Below, piece by piece: positions 1 through 7,749 of a stretch of DNA of 20,768 nucleotides. The position numbers were made by a program, and so were the translations under genes. The stretch covers positions 1 to 20,768 of the forward strand of contig JAENIS010000018.1 in NCBI GenBank assembly GCA_016844285.1. The letters run 5' to 3'. Numbering within the stretch: the stretch's first letter is position 1; each line of letters begins with the position of its first letter. The notes beneath the pieces were generated by a model. It made no database searches. It saw nothing but the letters and a program-made list of their open reading frames with translations, and had not been told where the DNA came from. Source of the stretch: Dehalococcoidales bacterium. Lineage in GTDB: Bacteria; Chloroflexota; Dehalococcoidia; Dehalococcoidales; UBA2162.

Positions 1-1233
1 CAGGAGCTATCTCAGGTTGCCCTGGAGACATCTCTTCGTCTTTCCCTGCCGATGAATGAGCTAAACCGGGTGTTGGGCGGGGGTCTGGTACCGGGGTCGC
101 TGCTCCTTCTTGCCGGCGACCCGGGCATTGGCAAATCAACCCTCCTGCTTCAGGCTTCAGCCCTGATTGCCGGGGCAGGGAGTAAAGTGGTCTATGTTTC
201 CGGTGAAGAAACGGCGCCTCAGACGAAGCTCAGAGCGGAGCGTCTCGGCATTAAAGGTGAGGGCCTTTTCCTGCTGGCGGAAACCAACCTGGATGTTATC
301 CTGAACCAGATTGAGCAATTATCGCCGGCGCTGGTGGTCATTGACTCGATTCAGGTTATCTATCTCCCTGAGCTGGAGGCGGCTCCCGGCAGTATCAACC
401 AGATACGGGAGTGTACCATGATGCTCATGCGCTGGGCGAAGCTCAATGCCGTGCCCATCTTGCTGGCCGGACACGTCACCAAAGACGGCAGCATTGCCGG
501 CCCGCGGGCGCTGGAACACATTGTGGATGTGGTGCTTTATCTTGAGGGTGAGCCTTTCAGTGCCTACCGGGTATTGCGTGGTGTCAAGAACCGTTTTGGC
601 TCGACGAATGAGATCGGCGTTTTTGAGATGAAGGAGCGTGGTTTGGTGGAGGTGGCCAATCCTTCGCTGGCATTTCTATCGCAACGGCAGATAGAGGCTA
701 TTGGTTCCGTGGTCGTGCCCGTCCTCGAAGGTAGCCGCCCCTTGCTGGTAGAGATTCAAGCCCTGACCCATGCCACCAGCTTTGGTCTACCCCGTCGCAC
801 GGCCAATGGTATCGATTTTAACCGTTTGCTGCTGATTGCGGCAGTGCTGACCCGGCGAGTCGGCTTGAAGCTTGGCAACCAGGATATTATGGTCAATGTG
901 ACCGGTGGGCTTAAAATCGAAGAGCCGGCGGCTGATTTAGGTATCGCCCTGGCCATTGCTTCCAGCTTCCGTGATGTGCCGGTTGACCCGGAACTGGTGG
1001 CAGTGGGGGAGGTGGGTTTGACCGGTGAGATACGGGCGGTCTCCCAGCCCGACCGGCGTGTCAGCGAGGCCGCCCGGTTGGGCTTCAAACGTTGCCTGGT
1101 GCCGGCGGTTGGAGCCAGAGTCACCCCTCCCGGGGGCATCCAGCTTATCCCGGTCAGCACGCTGAGAGAAGCAATAAGGGTAGGGTTGGTTGGTGACAAG
1201 CCCCAAAACTCAGCCGAGCCGGCACGAGAATAG
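1..1233 (+). CDS. radA: DNA repair protein RadA (5' truncated by window edge)
   Basis: The frame is open from base 1, so the gene is cut by the window edge; the N-terminal zinc finger and the true start lie outside. RadA (Sms) is a RecA-like ATPase and branch-migration helicase that acts in recombinational repair. Counting from the in-frame ATG at 52, I see the LGGGLVPGS motif (8-16), Walker A GDPGIGKST (22-30), Walker B LVVIDS (94-99) and the RadA-specific KNRFG motif (179-183). These are followed by the C-terminal Lon-protease-like domain, with GGLKIEEPAADL around 285-295. The ATG at 52 is internal, because the upstream residues continue the RadA sequence. About 410 residues are present; full proteins are usually about 450. 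It ends at TAG 1231-1233. A weak terminator follows, and the next gene is on the opposite strand. Assignment is secure. Confidence 0.96.
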   Translation, partial: QELSQVALETSLRLSLPMNELNRVLGGGLVPGSLLLLAGDPGIGKSTLLLQASALIAGAGSKVVYVSGEETAPQTKLRAERLGIKGEGLFLLAETNLDVILNQIEQLSPALVVIDSIQVIYLPELEAAPGSINQIRECTMMLMRWAKLNAVPILLAGHVTKDGSIAGPRALEHIVDVVLYLEGEPFSAYRVLRGVKNRFGSTNEIGVFEMKERGLVEVANPSLAFLSQRQIEAIGSVVVPVLEGSRPLLVEIQALTHATSFGLPRRTANGIDFNRLLLIAAVLTRRVGLKLGNQDIMVNVTGGLKIEEPAADLGIALAIASSFRDVPVDPELVAVGEVGLTGEIRAVSQPDRRVSEAARLGFKRCLVPAVGARVTPPGGIQLIPVSTLREAIRVGLVGDKPQNSAEPARE

Positions 1234-1335
1234 AACTCACAGGCATCTCATTCCATGAGTGATAGACCACCTGCCTATAGTCTCATTGTAGAATGGACTC
1301 AGGACAGGCTGATTCCATCCAAAAAGAAGCATGTC

Positions 1336-1355
1336 ATTCTGGCGAAGGCCAGAAT
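1336..1355. repeat. Small perfect palindrome (REP-like half-site)
   Basis: ATTCTGGC (1336-1343), loop GAAG, GCCAGAAT (1348-1355): a perfect 8-bp stem inside a TGTCATTCTGG..CCAGAATC context. This resembles the end of the palindromic repeat at 16727-16828. On the minus strand it lies downstream of the flavoprotein gene and is followed by a T-rich stretch, so it could also end that transcript. Confidence 0.45.
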
Positions 1356-1380
1356 CCAGATACCACCCTCCCCTTGATGT

Positions 1381-1402
1381 AAGTCACCCATGGCGACTTT
1401 TT
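1381..1402 (+). terminator. Possible intrinsic terminator after radA
   Basis: AAGTCACC pairs with GGCGACTT (one A-C mismatch) around a CAT loop, followed by a short T run to 1402. It is correctly placed to end radA transcription. The T run is short, so strength is uncertain. Confidence 0.4.
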
Positions 1403-1430
1403 GTGGAATTTCGGGACACGGATATCTATC

Positions 1431-3374
1431 CTAGATTTTGCGAGCTACTTCGGCCCCTTCGTTGATAGCCCTCAGGGCATCGCGCGGCTCCACGCAGTCC
1501 CCGATGGCGTAAAGCTCGGAGACAACCCCCTTGAGTTCATCGACGAGCTTGTTCTCTGGCTTCAGGCCCACCGCCAGCACGACGGTATCAGCCGGCACAA
1601 ACTCCAGTTCCTTCTCCCAGGCAAAGAATATGCCCTTCTCCGCTATCTCCAGTATTGTCGAATTGGTATAGATGGCAACACCACCCTCCACTAGCCTCTC
1701 GCGGAGAACGACAAAGATGTTCCGCTCCAGGGGAGAGCCGGCCCCCAGTCCACGCCGGGTCACAATGGAGACCTTCTTACCCTGTTCCGCCAGCATGAGG
1801 GCTATCTCCATGCCCACCAGGCGCCCCCCAATGACCACTACCCTTTGGCCGACTTTGGCCTCACCGGTGAGGACATCAGTAGCCTGGACGACGTTCTTTC
1901 CGTCTATCCCGGGTACATCGAGGCTCTTTGGTGTTGCCCCGGTCGCCACCACTACTGCATCGGGCTTCTCCTTCCTGACAAGCTGAGGGGTGACTTCTTT
2001 GTTGGTGAAGATAGGCACCCCCACCTTCTGGAGTCCGCGAGAAAGGTGGTCGGTGACGGTGGCAAAGGAAGCCTTCTTGGCGTCCAGCACGACGATATTC
2101 CACAACCCACCCAATCTATCCGATTTCTCGTAGAGGGAGACGTTGTGCCCCCGCGCTTTGAGCACTCTGGCCGCCTCCATACCCGCCAGCCCCCCCCCGA
2201 TGACCATGACCTTTTTGGGTTTGGAGACAGGCTTTATCTCGAATTCCTTTTCCCTGAGCAGCTCCGGGTTCACCGTGCAGTCAAGCCCGGCACCCTTTTT
2301 GTCGATAAGCTCCTTGGTAGTATGACCCAGACGGCAATTGTTGCAGCAGATACAGTGGCAGATGTCCGCCAGTCTTCCTTCCCTGACCTTTACCGGCCAC
2401 TCCGGGTCAGCCAGTAGAGGCCGTCCCAAAGCAATGAAGTCGGCTTTCCCATCCCTGAGGATGGAATCAGCGAAAACAGGGTCACCAAGCTTACCTACCG
2501 TCATCACCGGAACGTTTACCACCTTCTTAATGGCTTCAGCCAGATAGACGATGGCCCCATCGGGAAAGAGGTAGCTGAGGTCGCGCCACTCGCGGGTATC
2601 TTGATTACCGGCGGAGACGCTCAGGCAATCAGCACCTGCTTCCACGAAGAGCGGTGCTGCTGCTACAACTTCTTCCAGGGTAGTACCACCCTCAATGAAG
2701 TCGCTTCCATTGAGCCGGAACAGGATGGGGAAATCAGGGCCTAGCTTCTCCCGGACGCGGGCAATAATTTCACAAGCAAAGCGGGATCTATTTTCCAGGC
2801 TACCCCCGTATTCATCAGTCCTTCTGTTCTGATAACGGGAAAGGAAGCCGCTTAAGAAATAGCCGTGGCAGCCCTTAACTTCAACCGCATCAAAACCGGC
2901 TTGCTTCGCCCTCCAGGCACCACTAGCACAATCCTCGATAACCTCCTTTATCTCCTCCCTGGTTATGGCTCTGGGGGTAACTCCAAAAGTTACGCAGGGA
3001 ATTACGGATGCCCCCAGGATTTCGGTCACCTTGGGTCTCTCGAAGCCCCGCCAAAGGAAGCCCTCCTTCACGCCGCCATTGGACAACTGAACGGCTATCT
3101 TGGCACCATGCTGATGGACCGCCTTGACAAGCTGATTGAGTCCGGGGATGAATTTGTCATCATAAAGCGCTGGTTGGTGTGGCATCGGGCCTCTAACGTC
3201 AGCACCCGAAGTGATGATGAGGCCGGTACCACCCTTGGCCCTCGCCTCATAATAGTCTATCGTCCGTTCATTCATCTGGCCATCGAAATGCAGGGAGTGG
3301 GTACCAATCGATGCCATCACTATTCGGTTCGGGACTGTCATTTTGCCAATCATGCCCGGCTCAAAGAGTTTCAT
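1431..3374 (-). CDS. NADH:flavin oxidoreductase, Old Yellow Enzyme / 2,4-dienoyl-CoA reductase type
   Basis: A 647-residue protein with the three-part FadH/trimethylamine-dehydrogenase architecture. The N-terminal FMN TIM barrel (about 1-335) carries GCHGYFLSGFLSR (168-180) and NRRTDEYGGSLENR (183-196). The [4Fe-4S] ligands are C341, C344, C347 and C366; the CxxCxxC spacing is as in trimethylamine dehydrogenase rather than the CxxCxxxC of FadH. An FAD/NAD(P) region follows, with VIGGGLAGMEAA (391-402) and a second Rossmann motif VIGGRLVGME (514-523). The QLxHxGR motif of many OYEs is changed to QLSNGG (96-101), so the substrate cannot be predicted; reduction of an activated C=C bond or amine chemistry are both possible. 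The start is fixed by AAGGAGGA just upstream. It lies 143 nt downstream of the binding-protein gene on the same strand and could be co-transcribed with it. Confidence 0.9.
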   Translation of the reverse strand: MKLFEPGMIGKMTVPNRIVMASIGTHSLHFDGQMNERTIDYYEARAKGGTGLIITSGADVRGPMPHQPALYDDKFIPGLNQLVKAVHQHGAKIAVQLSNGGVKEGFLWRGFERPKVTEILGASVIPCVTFGVTPRAITREEIKEVIEDCASGAWRAKQAGFDAVEVKGCHGYFLSGFLSRYQNRRTDEYGGSLENRSRFACEIIARVREKLGPDFPILFRLNGSDFIEGGTTLEEVVAAAPLFVEAGADCLSVSAGNQDTREWRDLSYLFPDGAIVYLAEAIKKVVNVPVMTVGKLGDPVFADSILRDGKADFIALGRPLLADPEWPVKVREGRLADICHCICCNNCRLGHTTKELIDKKGAGLDCTVNPELLREKEFEIKPVSKPKKVMVIGGGLAGMEAARVLKARGHNVSLYEKSDRLGGLWNIVVLDAKKASFATVTDHLSRGLQKVGVPIFTNKEVTPQLVRKEKPDAVVVATGATPKSLDVPGIDGKNVVQATDVLTGEAKVGQRVVVIGGRLVGMEIALMLAEQGKKVSIVTRRGLGAGSPLERNIFVVLRERLVEGGVAIYTNSTILEIAEKGIFFAWEKELEFVPADTVVLAVGLKPENKLVDELKGVVSELYAIGDCVEPRDALRAINEGAEVARKI

Positions 3375-3517
3375 CGTTCCTCCTTCAAGACTTCCTTCAA
3401 TCTAACCCAGGTAAAGACGTGCTTCCAGCTTGACCAATATCGCCGCAGGGATACGACGGTATCGGTAAGCAATCAACTGGCGTTATTCAGCTACGCCACT
3501 ATTGATGCCACTCTTCC

Positions 3518-5203
3518 TTATTTCCTGTGTTTGGCAATATCGACATATATCGGAGCGAAAGAAACTGGCGGAGGGAATGGGATATTGATGTCTACTTTAT
3601 GCCCCAGAGCCACCATCCCCGGCGCCGAGCTAACCCCGACCACCGCAAAGGTTTCCGCAGCCACTTTTATTGCCTTGGCCAGTAACTCCCTTCTCTTGGT
3701 TGAGTCAGTCTCTGTCCTGGCAGCGGTATAAAGAGCGTCGAATTCAGGCAGTCCGCCAGGAGCCAGCAAGTCGTTCGCACCTCCCTTGGCGTAGCCACTG
3801 CTAAGGGCACTAATCGTCGAAAGGCTTGAGTAGCGATACATCGTCACCTGTCCTACCAGTTGCTGGGCAGGACCTTTGCGCCAGGTCAGGTATGTCGCAG
3901 TATCCAGCGGCACCAACTCGGCTTTGACCCCGATTCTTGCCCAGTAGCCCTGTACTATCTCATTCAGCTTGGGTATGTATGCCGCCCCGGCGACCGGGAA
4001 ACTATAATACTTGATGCTGAAACCGTTAGCATAGCCGGCTTCCTTGAGCAACCGCTTGGCCTCTTCCGGGTCATAGCGATAAGCCTTCGCTGCCCAGTCT
4101 CGCCAATACGGGACATCAATCTCATTGGAGCCTTCCAAAAGATAACCGGGCATAGAAGCGCCACCTTTGCCATAGAAGAAAGTCTGTCTGATCTCATCGC
4201 GGTTAATGGCCATGGAGAGTGCCTGGCGGACCCTGACATCGGCAGTCGGCATACCAGCCGACCGTGGGTCATTAGTCCCATGAAATTGGAGAATAGGCTG
4301 CGCCTGGAGCAGCACAATCGTCTTGAATCCGGCCGCTTCCAGCTCATTGGTGGCTTCTAACCCCATTTCAATTTCATCTACTTGTCCTGTCTTCAACATT
4401 GCCACCCGCGTGGTTTCCTCGGGTATCAGTATGGTCGTCAGTTTCTTAAAAGAGGCCGTCTGTCGCCAGTGGTTATCCAGAGCTTCGTATTCGATGGTAT
4501 CTCCGAGGACATGGCGGACAAACTTGAATGGACCCGAGCCTACCGGGTTACGCTTGTAGTACTCTATACCACGTTGTTCAATGTAATCCTTGGGCATTAT
4601 CAGCCCCTGACTGGGGGTAGGCCAACTCATCATATTCGCCAGGTAAGGCTGCTTTCCTTTAGTGTAGACAACAATCGTGTAGTCATCCACTTTCTCGACA
4701 CGCTCAGCCATGTTTCTCATATCCGTGTAGGCAGAGTCCGGTGCCATATATTGTCCCAGACTGAACTTGACATCGTCAGCCGTCAGGTCCTCCCCGTTAT
4801 GGAACTTTATCCCCTTACGGAGATGGAAAGTCCATGATAGTCCATCGGAAGCTATCTCCCATTTTTCGACTATTCCTGGTTGCAGTTCTAGCTTGTCAAT
4901 TTGGAACAAGACATCAAACATGGGGGCTAACATATTGCCCATGGTACTGGTATTCGTCCGGGCTGGATCCAACTTTTCGTCGCCAAGGGTAACTACGGAA
5001 AACACCAGTTCCCCGTAGGGCCCGGTCGGTGTTGGTGTGGGTGTTGGTGTGGGGGTGGGCGTGGGAGTTGGCAATGGTGTGGGTGTTGGTGTAGGTGTGG
5101 GTGCTGGTGTTGGTGCTGGTGCTGCCTGAGCACAGCCAGCCAGCAATAGGATAGAAACTAATGCCAAGACAACCAGTGAATTAGTTTGCTTCGGTACTCT
5201 CAT
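3518..5203 (-). CDS. ABC transporter solute-binding lipoprotein, family 5 (SBP_bac_5, oligopeptide/nickel type)
   Basis: A 561-residue extracytoplasmic binding protein. Residues 1-24 form a lipoprotein signal peptide with lipobox LAGC (C24). A low-complexity Pro-Thr linker (29-60) then spaces the mature domain from the membrane. The SBP_bac_5 domain has the usual features: a post-linker strand ELVFSV, then LxPGIVEKWEIASDGLSWTF and LRKGIKFHNGEDLTADDVKFS. Members capture peptides, nickel, glutathione, sugars or other small ligands for an ABC importer; the ligand cannot be read from the sequence. No permease or ATPase gene is adjacent, so it must use a transporter encoded elsewhere or act alone. 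AGGAGG precedes the ATG, and a promoter candidate lies at 5287-5315. The flavoprotein gene is next downstream on the same strand. Confidence 0.9.
   Translation of the reverse strand: MRVPKQTNSLVVLALVSILLLAGCAQAAPAPTPAPTPTPTPTPLPTPTPTPTPTPTPTPTGPYGELVFSVVTLGDEKLDPARTNTSTMGNMLAPMFDVLFQIDKLELQPGIVEKWEIASDGLSWTFHLRKGIKFHNGEDLTADDVKFSLGQYMAPDSAYTDMRNMAERVEKVDDYTIVVYTKGKQPYLANMMSWPTPSQGLIMPKDYIEQRGIEYYKRNPVGSGPFKFVRHVLGDTIEYEALDNHWRQTASFKKLTTILIPEETTRVAMLKTGQVDEIEMGLEATNELEAAGFKTIVLLQAQPILQFHGTNDPRSAGMPTADVRVRQALSMAINRDEIRQTFFYGKGGASMPGYLLEGSNEIDVPYWRDWAAKAYRYDPEEAKRLLKEAGYANGFSIKYYSFPVAGAAYIPKLNEIVQGYWARIGVKAELVPLDTATYLTWRKGPAQQLVGQVTMYRYSSLSTISALSSGYAKGGANDLLAPGGLPEFDALYTAARTETDSTKRRELLAKAIKVAAETFAVVGVSSAPGMVALGHKVDINIPFPPPVSFAPIYVDIAKHRK
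5024..5119 (-). repeat. Pro-Thr coding microsatellite inside the binding-protein gene
   Basis: The DNA is a run of GTN-GGN type hexamers encoding alternating Pro and Thr (residues 29-60 of the lipoprotein). Tandem arrays like this are prone to length change by slippage. At protein level it is a flexible, probably extended spacer after the lipidated cysteine. Confidence 0.8.
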
Positions 5204-5286
5204 CTCTGTCCTCCTTAACTCTTAAATTCTACCAGACCTTTCCGTCTCCCTTCTATAGCCAGACAGTGCTTTAGCCCGCCTGAAAG

Positions 5287-5315
5287 ACTCTACCACACTA
5301 CTCTCTCCCAGTCAA
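5287..5315 (-). promoter_or_regulatory. Sigma-70-type promoter for the binding-protein gene
   Basis: On the minus strand TTGACT (complement of 5310-5315) is followed after 17 nt by TAGAGT (complement of 5287-5292). The -35 matches five of six consensus bases and the -10 four of six. It leaves a leader of about 75 nt before the ATG at 5203. Confidence 0.5.
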
Positions 5316-5419
5316 TATGGTATCTCCTTTCGGAGTGGATGTCCTGGATAACCTTTAGTGCCGGAGCAATAGCGCTGGTAAATGTTGTTTAAGACAGTCA
5401 TCTAGTGTAAGCTTCAGAC

Positions 5420-5848
5420 ATGATTCACGTCACGCCAACCATCACAATTGACGACGGCGAGATCCGACAAGAGTTCATCCGGGCGTCGGGGCCGGGTGGT
5501 CAGAATGTCAACAAGGTCGCCACCGCCGTCCAGCTTCGCTTTGATGTGGCCAAGTCCCCCTCCCTGTCCGATGAGGTTCGCGCCCGCTTGATTTCGCTGG
5601 CGCGTAAGCGGATTACTGAGGAAGGTGTACTTATCATCAATGCCCGGCGGTTCCGTACTCAGGGAGCAAATCGTCAGGACGCCATCGACCGTCTTGTGGA
5701 ATTGATTCGCAAGGCAGCCCAAAAGCCCCAAATCCGCCGTAAGACAAGACCAACGCTCGCAGCAAAGACGCGTCGGTTAGAGACCAAGCGTCACCGTGGC
5801 GAGACTAAACGCCTGCGGAGTCCAATGCCAGGAGCATCTGATGAATGA
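5420..5848 (+). CDS. arfB: ArfB/YaeJ-type peptidyl-tRNA hydrolase (ribosome rescue)
   Basis: A 142-residue class-I-release-factor-like protein. The catalytic GGQ motif is at 26-28 within ASGPGGQNVNKVAT, and the core ends near residue 95. A strongly basic tail follows (QIRRKTRPT onward, about 103-136), which in ArfB enters the empty mRNA channel of a stalled ribosome. It hydrolyses peptidyl-tRNA on non-stop ribosomes. The length fits ArfB (about 140) rather than a full release factor, because no codon-recognition domains are present. No clear Shine-Dalgarno precedes the ATG at 5420, so expression may be low or the leader short. It converges on the cytochrome gene, with a strong shared terminator between them. 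Confidence 0.93.
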   Translation: MIHVTPTITIDDGEIRQEFIRASGPGGQNVNKVATAVQLRFDVAKSPSLSDEVRARLISLARKRITEEGVLIINARRFRTQGANRQDAIDRLVELIRKAAQKPQIRRKTRPTLAAKTRRLETKRHRGETKRLRSPMPGASDE

Positions 5849-5920
5849 GGAAACCGACTATCTACTGATACGGTAGCAAAAACTCACTAAGTTTGCTCTG
5901 AAGGAGTGGAGATAGAAAAC

Positions 5921-5962
5921 AAGAAAGCCTGCATGGGATTCACCAGTGCAGGCTTTCTTTAC
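5921..5962. terminator. Bidirectional intrinsic terminator between arfB and cytochrome gene
   Basis: A perfect 13-bp stem, AAGAAAGCCTGCA (5921-5933) with TGCAGGCTTTCTT (5947-5959), has a 13-nt loop. It is followed by T residues on the plus strand and a T-rich stretch on the minus strand. It sits between convergent genes. Confidence 0.85.
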
Positions 5963-5982
5963 ACTAAAAGGAATCCAAAAGA

Positions 5983-6768
5983 CTACTTTACGGGAAGTGT
6001 CTGGGTATGAGACAGCATGTCTATCATATCCTGAATGCTCCATTGTTGCTCCACGCCAGTTGGCATGGCAGCTGCGGGGTTGCCAAATCGGACCTTATGG
6101 AGGAACTCCCAAGGATTATCAAGGGCTAAAGTCCCTACATACTCTGGCGCTGACGCGCTTCCGAAGTTGAGCATCTTACCATCTGCTCCGTGGCAGGCGC
6201 CACACCTGCTGTCGTAAAGCTGTTTGCCCTTGGCAGCGTCGGCTGACTTAGGTTTTTTGGTAGCATAATCAATATACTGGGTCTCGTCTATCACCGCGCC
6301 TACCTTGAGGAAGGCTGCCAAGGCAGAGATTTGTTCTTCGTTAAGATAGGTGGAGAAATTGTGCTTGGGGTTAATCGAGCCTTTAAGTATGGCCGTCAAC
6401 TCGGCTGTGGTTTTGGTCATGGCCGCGCCATAAACCCCGGGGAAACCAGTCAAATGCGAACCCTTACCGTATGCGCCATCCTTACCTTTGTAATCCCAGC
6501 CATGACACTCCTTGCATCGCCAGGTATCGCTACCGGTTCTCGTATTTGTACTTTGAGTCGACCAGATGGGTGAATTCCCCGTGGGAGTTGCCACTTGTGC
6601 CGTCTTCATCCAGTTGTCGTAGAGTTTCCCTCCCAGGGCTACAGTGGCTGGAGCCGATGGCGGCGGGGTTGTAGGCGGAGTGGTCGGTGCTGGCTCCGAT
6701 TTTGCACAGGCAGCCAGCAGGGTAACTAACACCAGCAATGCAGTCACAACAACAAGTAATTTCTTCAA
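5983..6768 (-). CDS. Diheme c-type cytochrome lipoprotein
   Basis: A 261-residue exported electron-transfer protein. It has a lipoprotein signal (lipobox LAAC, C21) and a short Pro/Thr-rich linker (26-40). Two cytochrome c domains follow, with haem-binding CKECH (85-89) and CGACH (189-193). Candidate distal Met ligands lie in the segments after each motif, for example AAMPTG near the C terminus. The protein is expected on the outer face of the membrane, tethered by lipid. Redox partner and pathway are unknown, and no oxidase or reductase subunit is adjacent. The start is a TTG at 6766-6768, chosen because a perfect AGGAGG (complement of 6775-6780) lies 6 nt upstream and the signal peptide begins there. 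Confidence 0.9.
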   Translation of the reverse strand: MKKLLVVVTALLVLVTLLAACAKSEPAPTTPPTTPPPSAPATVALGGKLYDNWMKTAQVATPTGNSPIWSTQSTNTRTGSDTWRCKECHGWDYKGKDGAYGKGSHLTGFPGVYGAAMTKTTAELTAILKGSINPKHNFSTYLNEEQISALAAFLKVGAVIDETQYIDYATKKPKSADAAKGKQLYDSRCGACHGADGKMLNFGSASAPEYVGTLALDNPWEFLHKVRFGNPAAAMPTGVEQQWSIQDMIDMLSHTQTLPVK

Positions 6769-6861
6769 TTTTCGCCTCCTATACTTACTAACAGAACTGA
6801 ATATTTAAATAGCACTTGGCCATCATAGCATTCTTCCAGCTTCGTAGGACGAGAATATTTT

Positions 6862-6891
6862 ATGATACCACGCTATTGGACATGATAACAA
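6862..6891 (-). promoter_or_regulatory. Possible promoter for the cytochrome gene
   Basis: On the minus strand TTGTTA (complement of 6886-6891), an 18-nt spacer and TATCAT (complement of 6862-6867) lie about 95 nt before the TTG start in AT-rich DNA. The -10 is good and the -35 is weak. Confidence 0.35.
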
Positions 6892-6937
6892 TACACAATA
6901 TAGTGTACTTTTGAAATACATAGATGCTCTATATTCC

Positions 6938-7015
6938 TAGTGTCATTGGAGCGTAGCGACGTGGCAATCTTAAAGATTCATTCGGATTGTTTTGCCTAGG
7001 CTCGCGATGACACTA
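6938..7015. repeat. MITE/REP-like palindromic element (78 bp)
   Basis: Bounded by perfect 9-bp inverted ends TAGTGTCAT (6938-6946) and ATGACACTA (7007-7015). The interior contains GGAGCGTAGCGACG and a CAATCT..AGATTC pair, the composition of short dispersed repeats common in environmental bacterial genomes. The rest of the 6781-7160 gap shows no further coding signal. Confidence 0.6.
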
Positions 7016-7160
7016 CCAATTAAAATCGAATAGTACCTCCCTGAGCTACCCGCAAGCATCCAGCCATGTATACCTGCTCTCGGTTATCGATATTGATTTT
7101 TACCCCAGCGGAAGGTAAGATAGAAACAGAATGTTTTCACATATTGGAGGGATGAGAGAG

Positions 7161-7511
7161 ATGAAAGTCACCCGTCTTTATACCGGGCCGGATAACGAGT
7201 CTCATTTTGAGGACCTTGACATACCTCTCTATGGCAAAGCAGGCATTAGCCGACGGTCCGAGCCTAGGAAAACCGTCGAAATACTATTCACTGAAAACTA
7301 CACTAGTGCCACTGCAGAATGGCACAACGCTCCTCGCCGGCAATTTGTCATTACACTTAAGGGTGAGGGTGAGATAGAAATTGGCGACGGAACCAAGCGT
7401 CGATTTAACCCTGGTGACATTTTACTTGCCGAAGATACCACCGGCCGGGGGCACATTACCCGTGTGTTGAACAATCAACCCCGGACAATAGCTTCTATTC
7501 CTCTTGATTGA
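7161..7511 (+). CDS. Small cupin-fold protein
   Basis: A 116-residue single-domain cupin. The conserved barrel is visible as QFVITLKGEGEIEIGDGT (61-78) and the second motif FNPGDILLAED (82-92), ending in GRGH (95-98). The classic first-motif HxH is not present, only H55 in TAEWHNAP, so metal binding is doubtful. Function is unknown; relatives include small-molecule isomerases and sensor-like proteins. ATG 7161 is chosen over the in-frame ATGs at 7131 and 7152 because GGAGGG (7146-7151) is spaced 9 nt from it but abuts 7152 and lies downstream of 7131. It stands alone between two palindromic repeats. Confidence 0.75.
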   Translation: MKVTRLYTGPDNESHFEDLDIPLYGKAGISRRSEPRKTVEILFTENYTSATAEWHNAPRRQFVITLKGEGEIEIGDGTKRRFNPGDILLAEDTTGRGHITRVLNNQPRTIASIPLD

Positions 7512-7570
7512 TACCACGACATACAGGCACAAATAGCTTGGGAGTGTGTCCTGGTAACGGATGACTTATC

Positions 7571-7659
7571 GAGATTGTTTAGCAACCTATCCCCCTGCCC
7601 CCTTCCCTTCCGAAGGGAAGGGGGCAGGGATAAAGGGTGAAGGGTTAGTAAACAATCTC
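7571..7659. repeat. MITE-like inverted-repeat element with GC-rich hairpin (89 bp)
   Basis: Terminal inverted repeats GAGATTGTTTA (7571-7581) and TAAACAATCTC (7649-7659) are perfect over 11 bp. Inside, an 18-bp perfect palindrome (arms 7593-7610 and 7612-7629, C/T-rich then G/A-rich) forms a very stable hairpin. It has no coding capacity. Its left end matches the complement of 16864-16902, so the two belong to one repeat family. It may incidentally end cupin transcription. Confidence 0.7.
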
Positions 7660-7749
7660 ACTTAATCGTAGGTTGACAGGGGGAAAAGGTTTCCGTAGTC
7701 TAGCTAAGGCGAATCTAAATATCAATCTCGTTACAGGAGGATGATTAAT

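Noticed and set aside
3478..3498. TGGCGT/ACGCCA hairpin between the two minus-strand genes as a terminator
   Set aside because: Only six base pairs, a 9-nt loop and no T run; not enough to call termination.
2865..3731. Long plus-strand ORF (288 codons)
   Set aside because: It lies antisense across the flavoprotein gene and the end of the binding-protein gene, which have clear family motifs and ribosome-binding sites; its own product has no recognisable motif.
3860..4360. Plus-strand ORF of 166 codons
   Set aside because: Antisense shadow inside the solute-binding protein gene.
5024..5119. Possible tandem-repeat array of CRISPR or regulatory type
   Set aside because: Short-period in-frame Pro-Thr coding repeat with no spacers; a lipoprotein linker.
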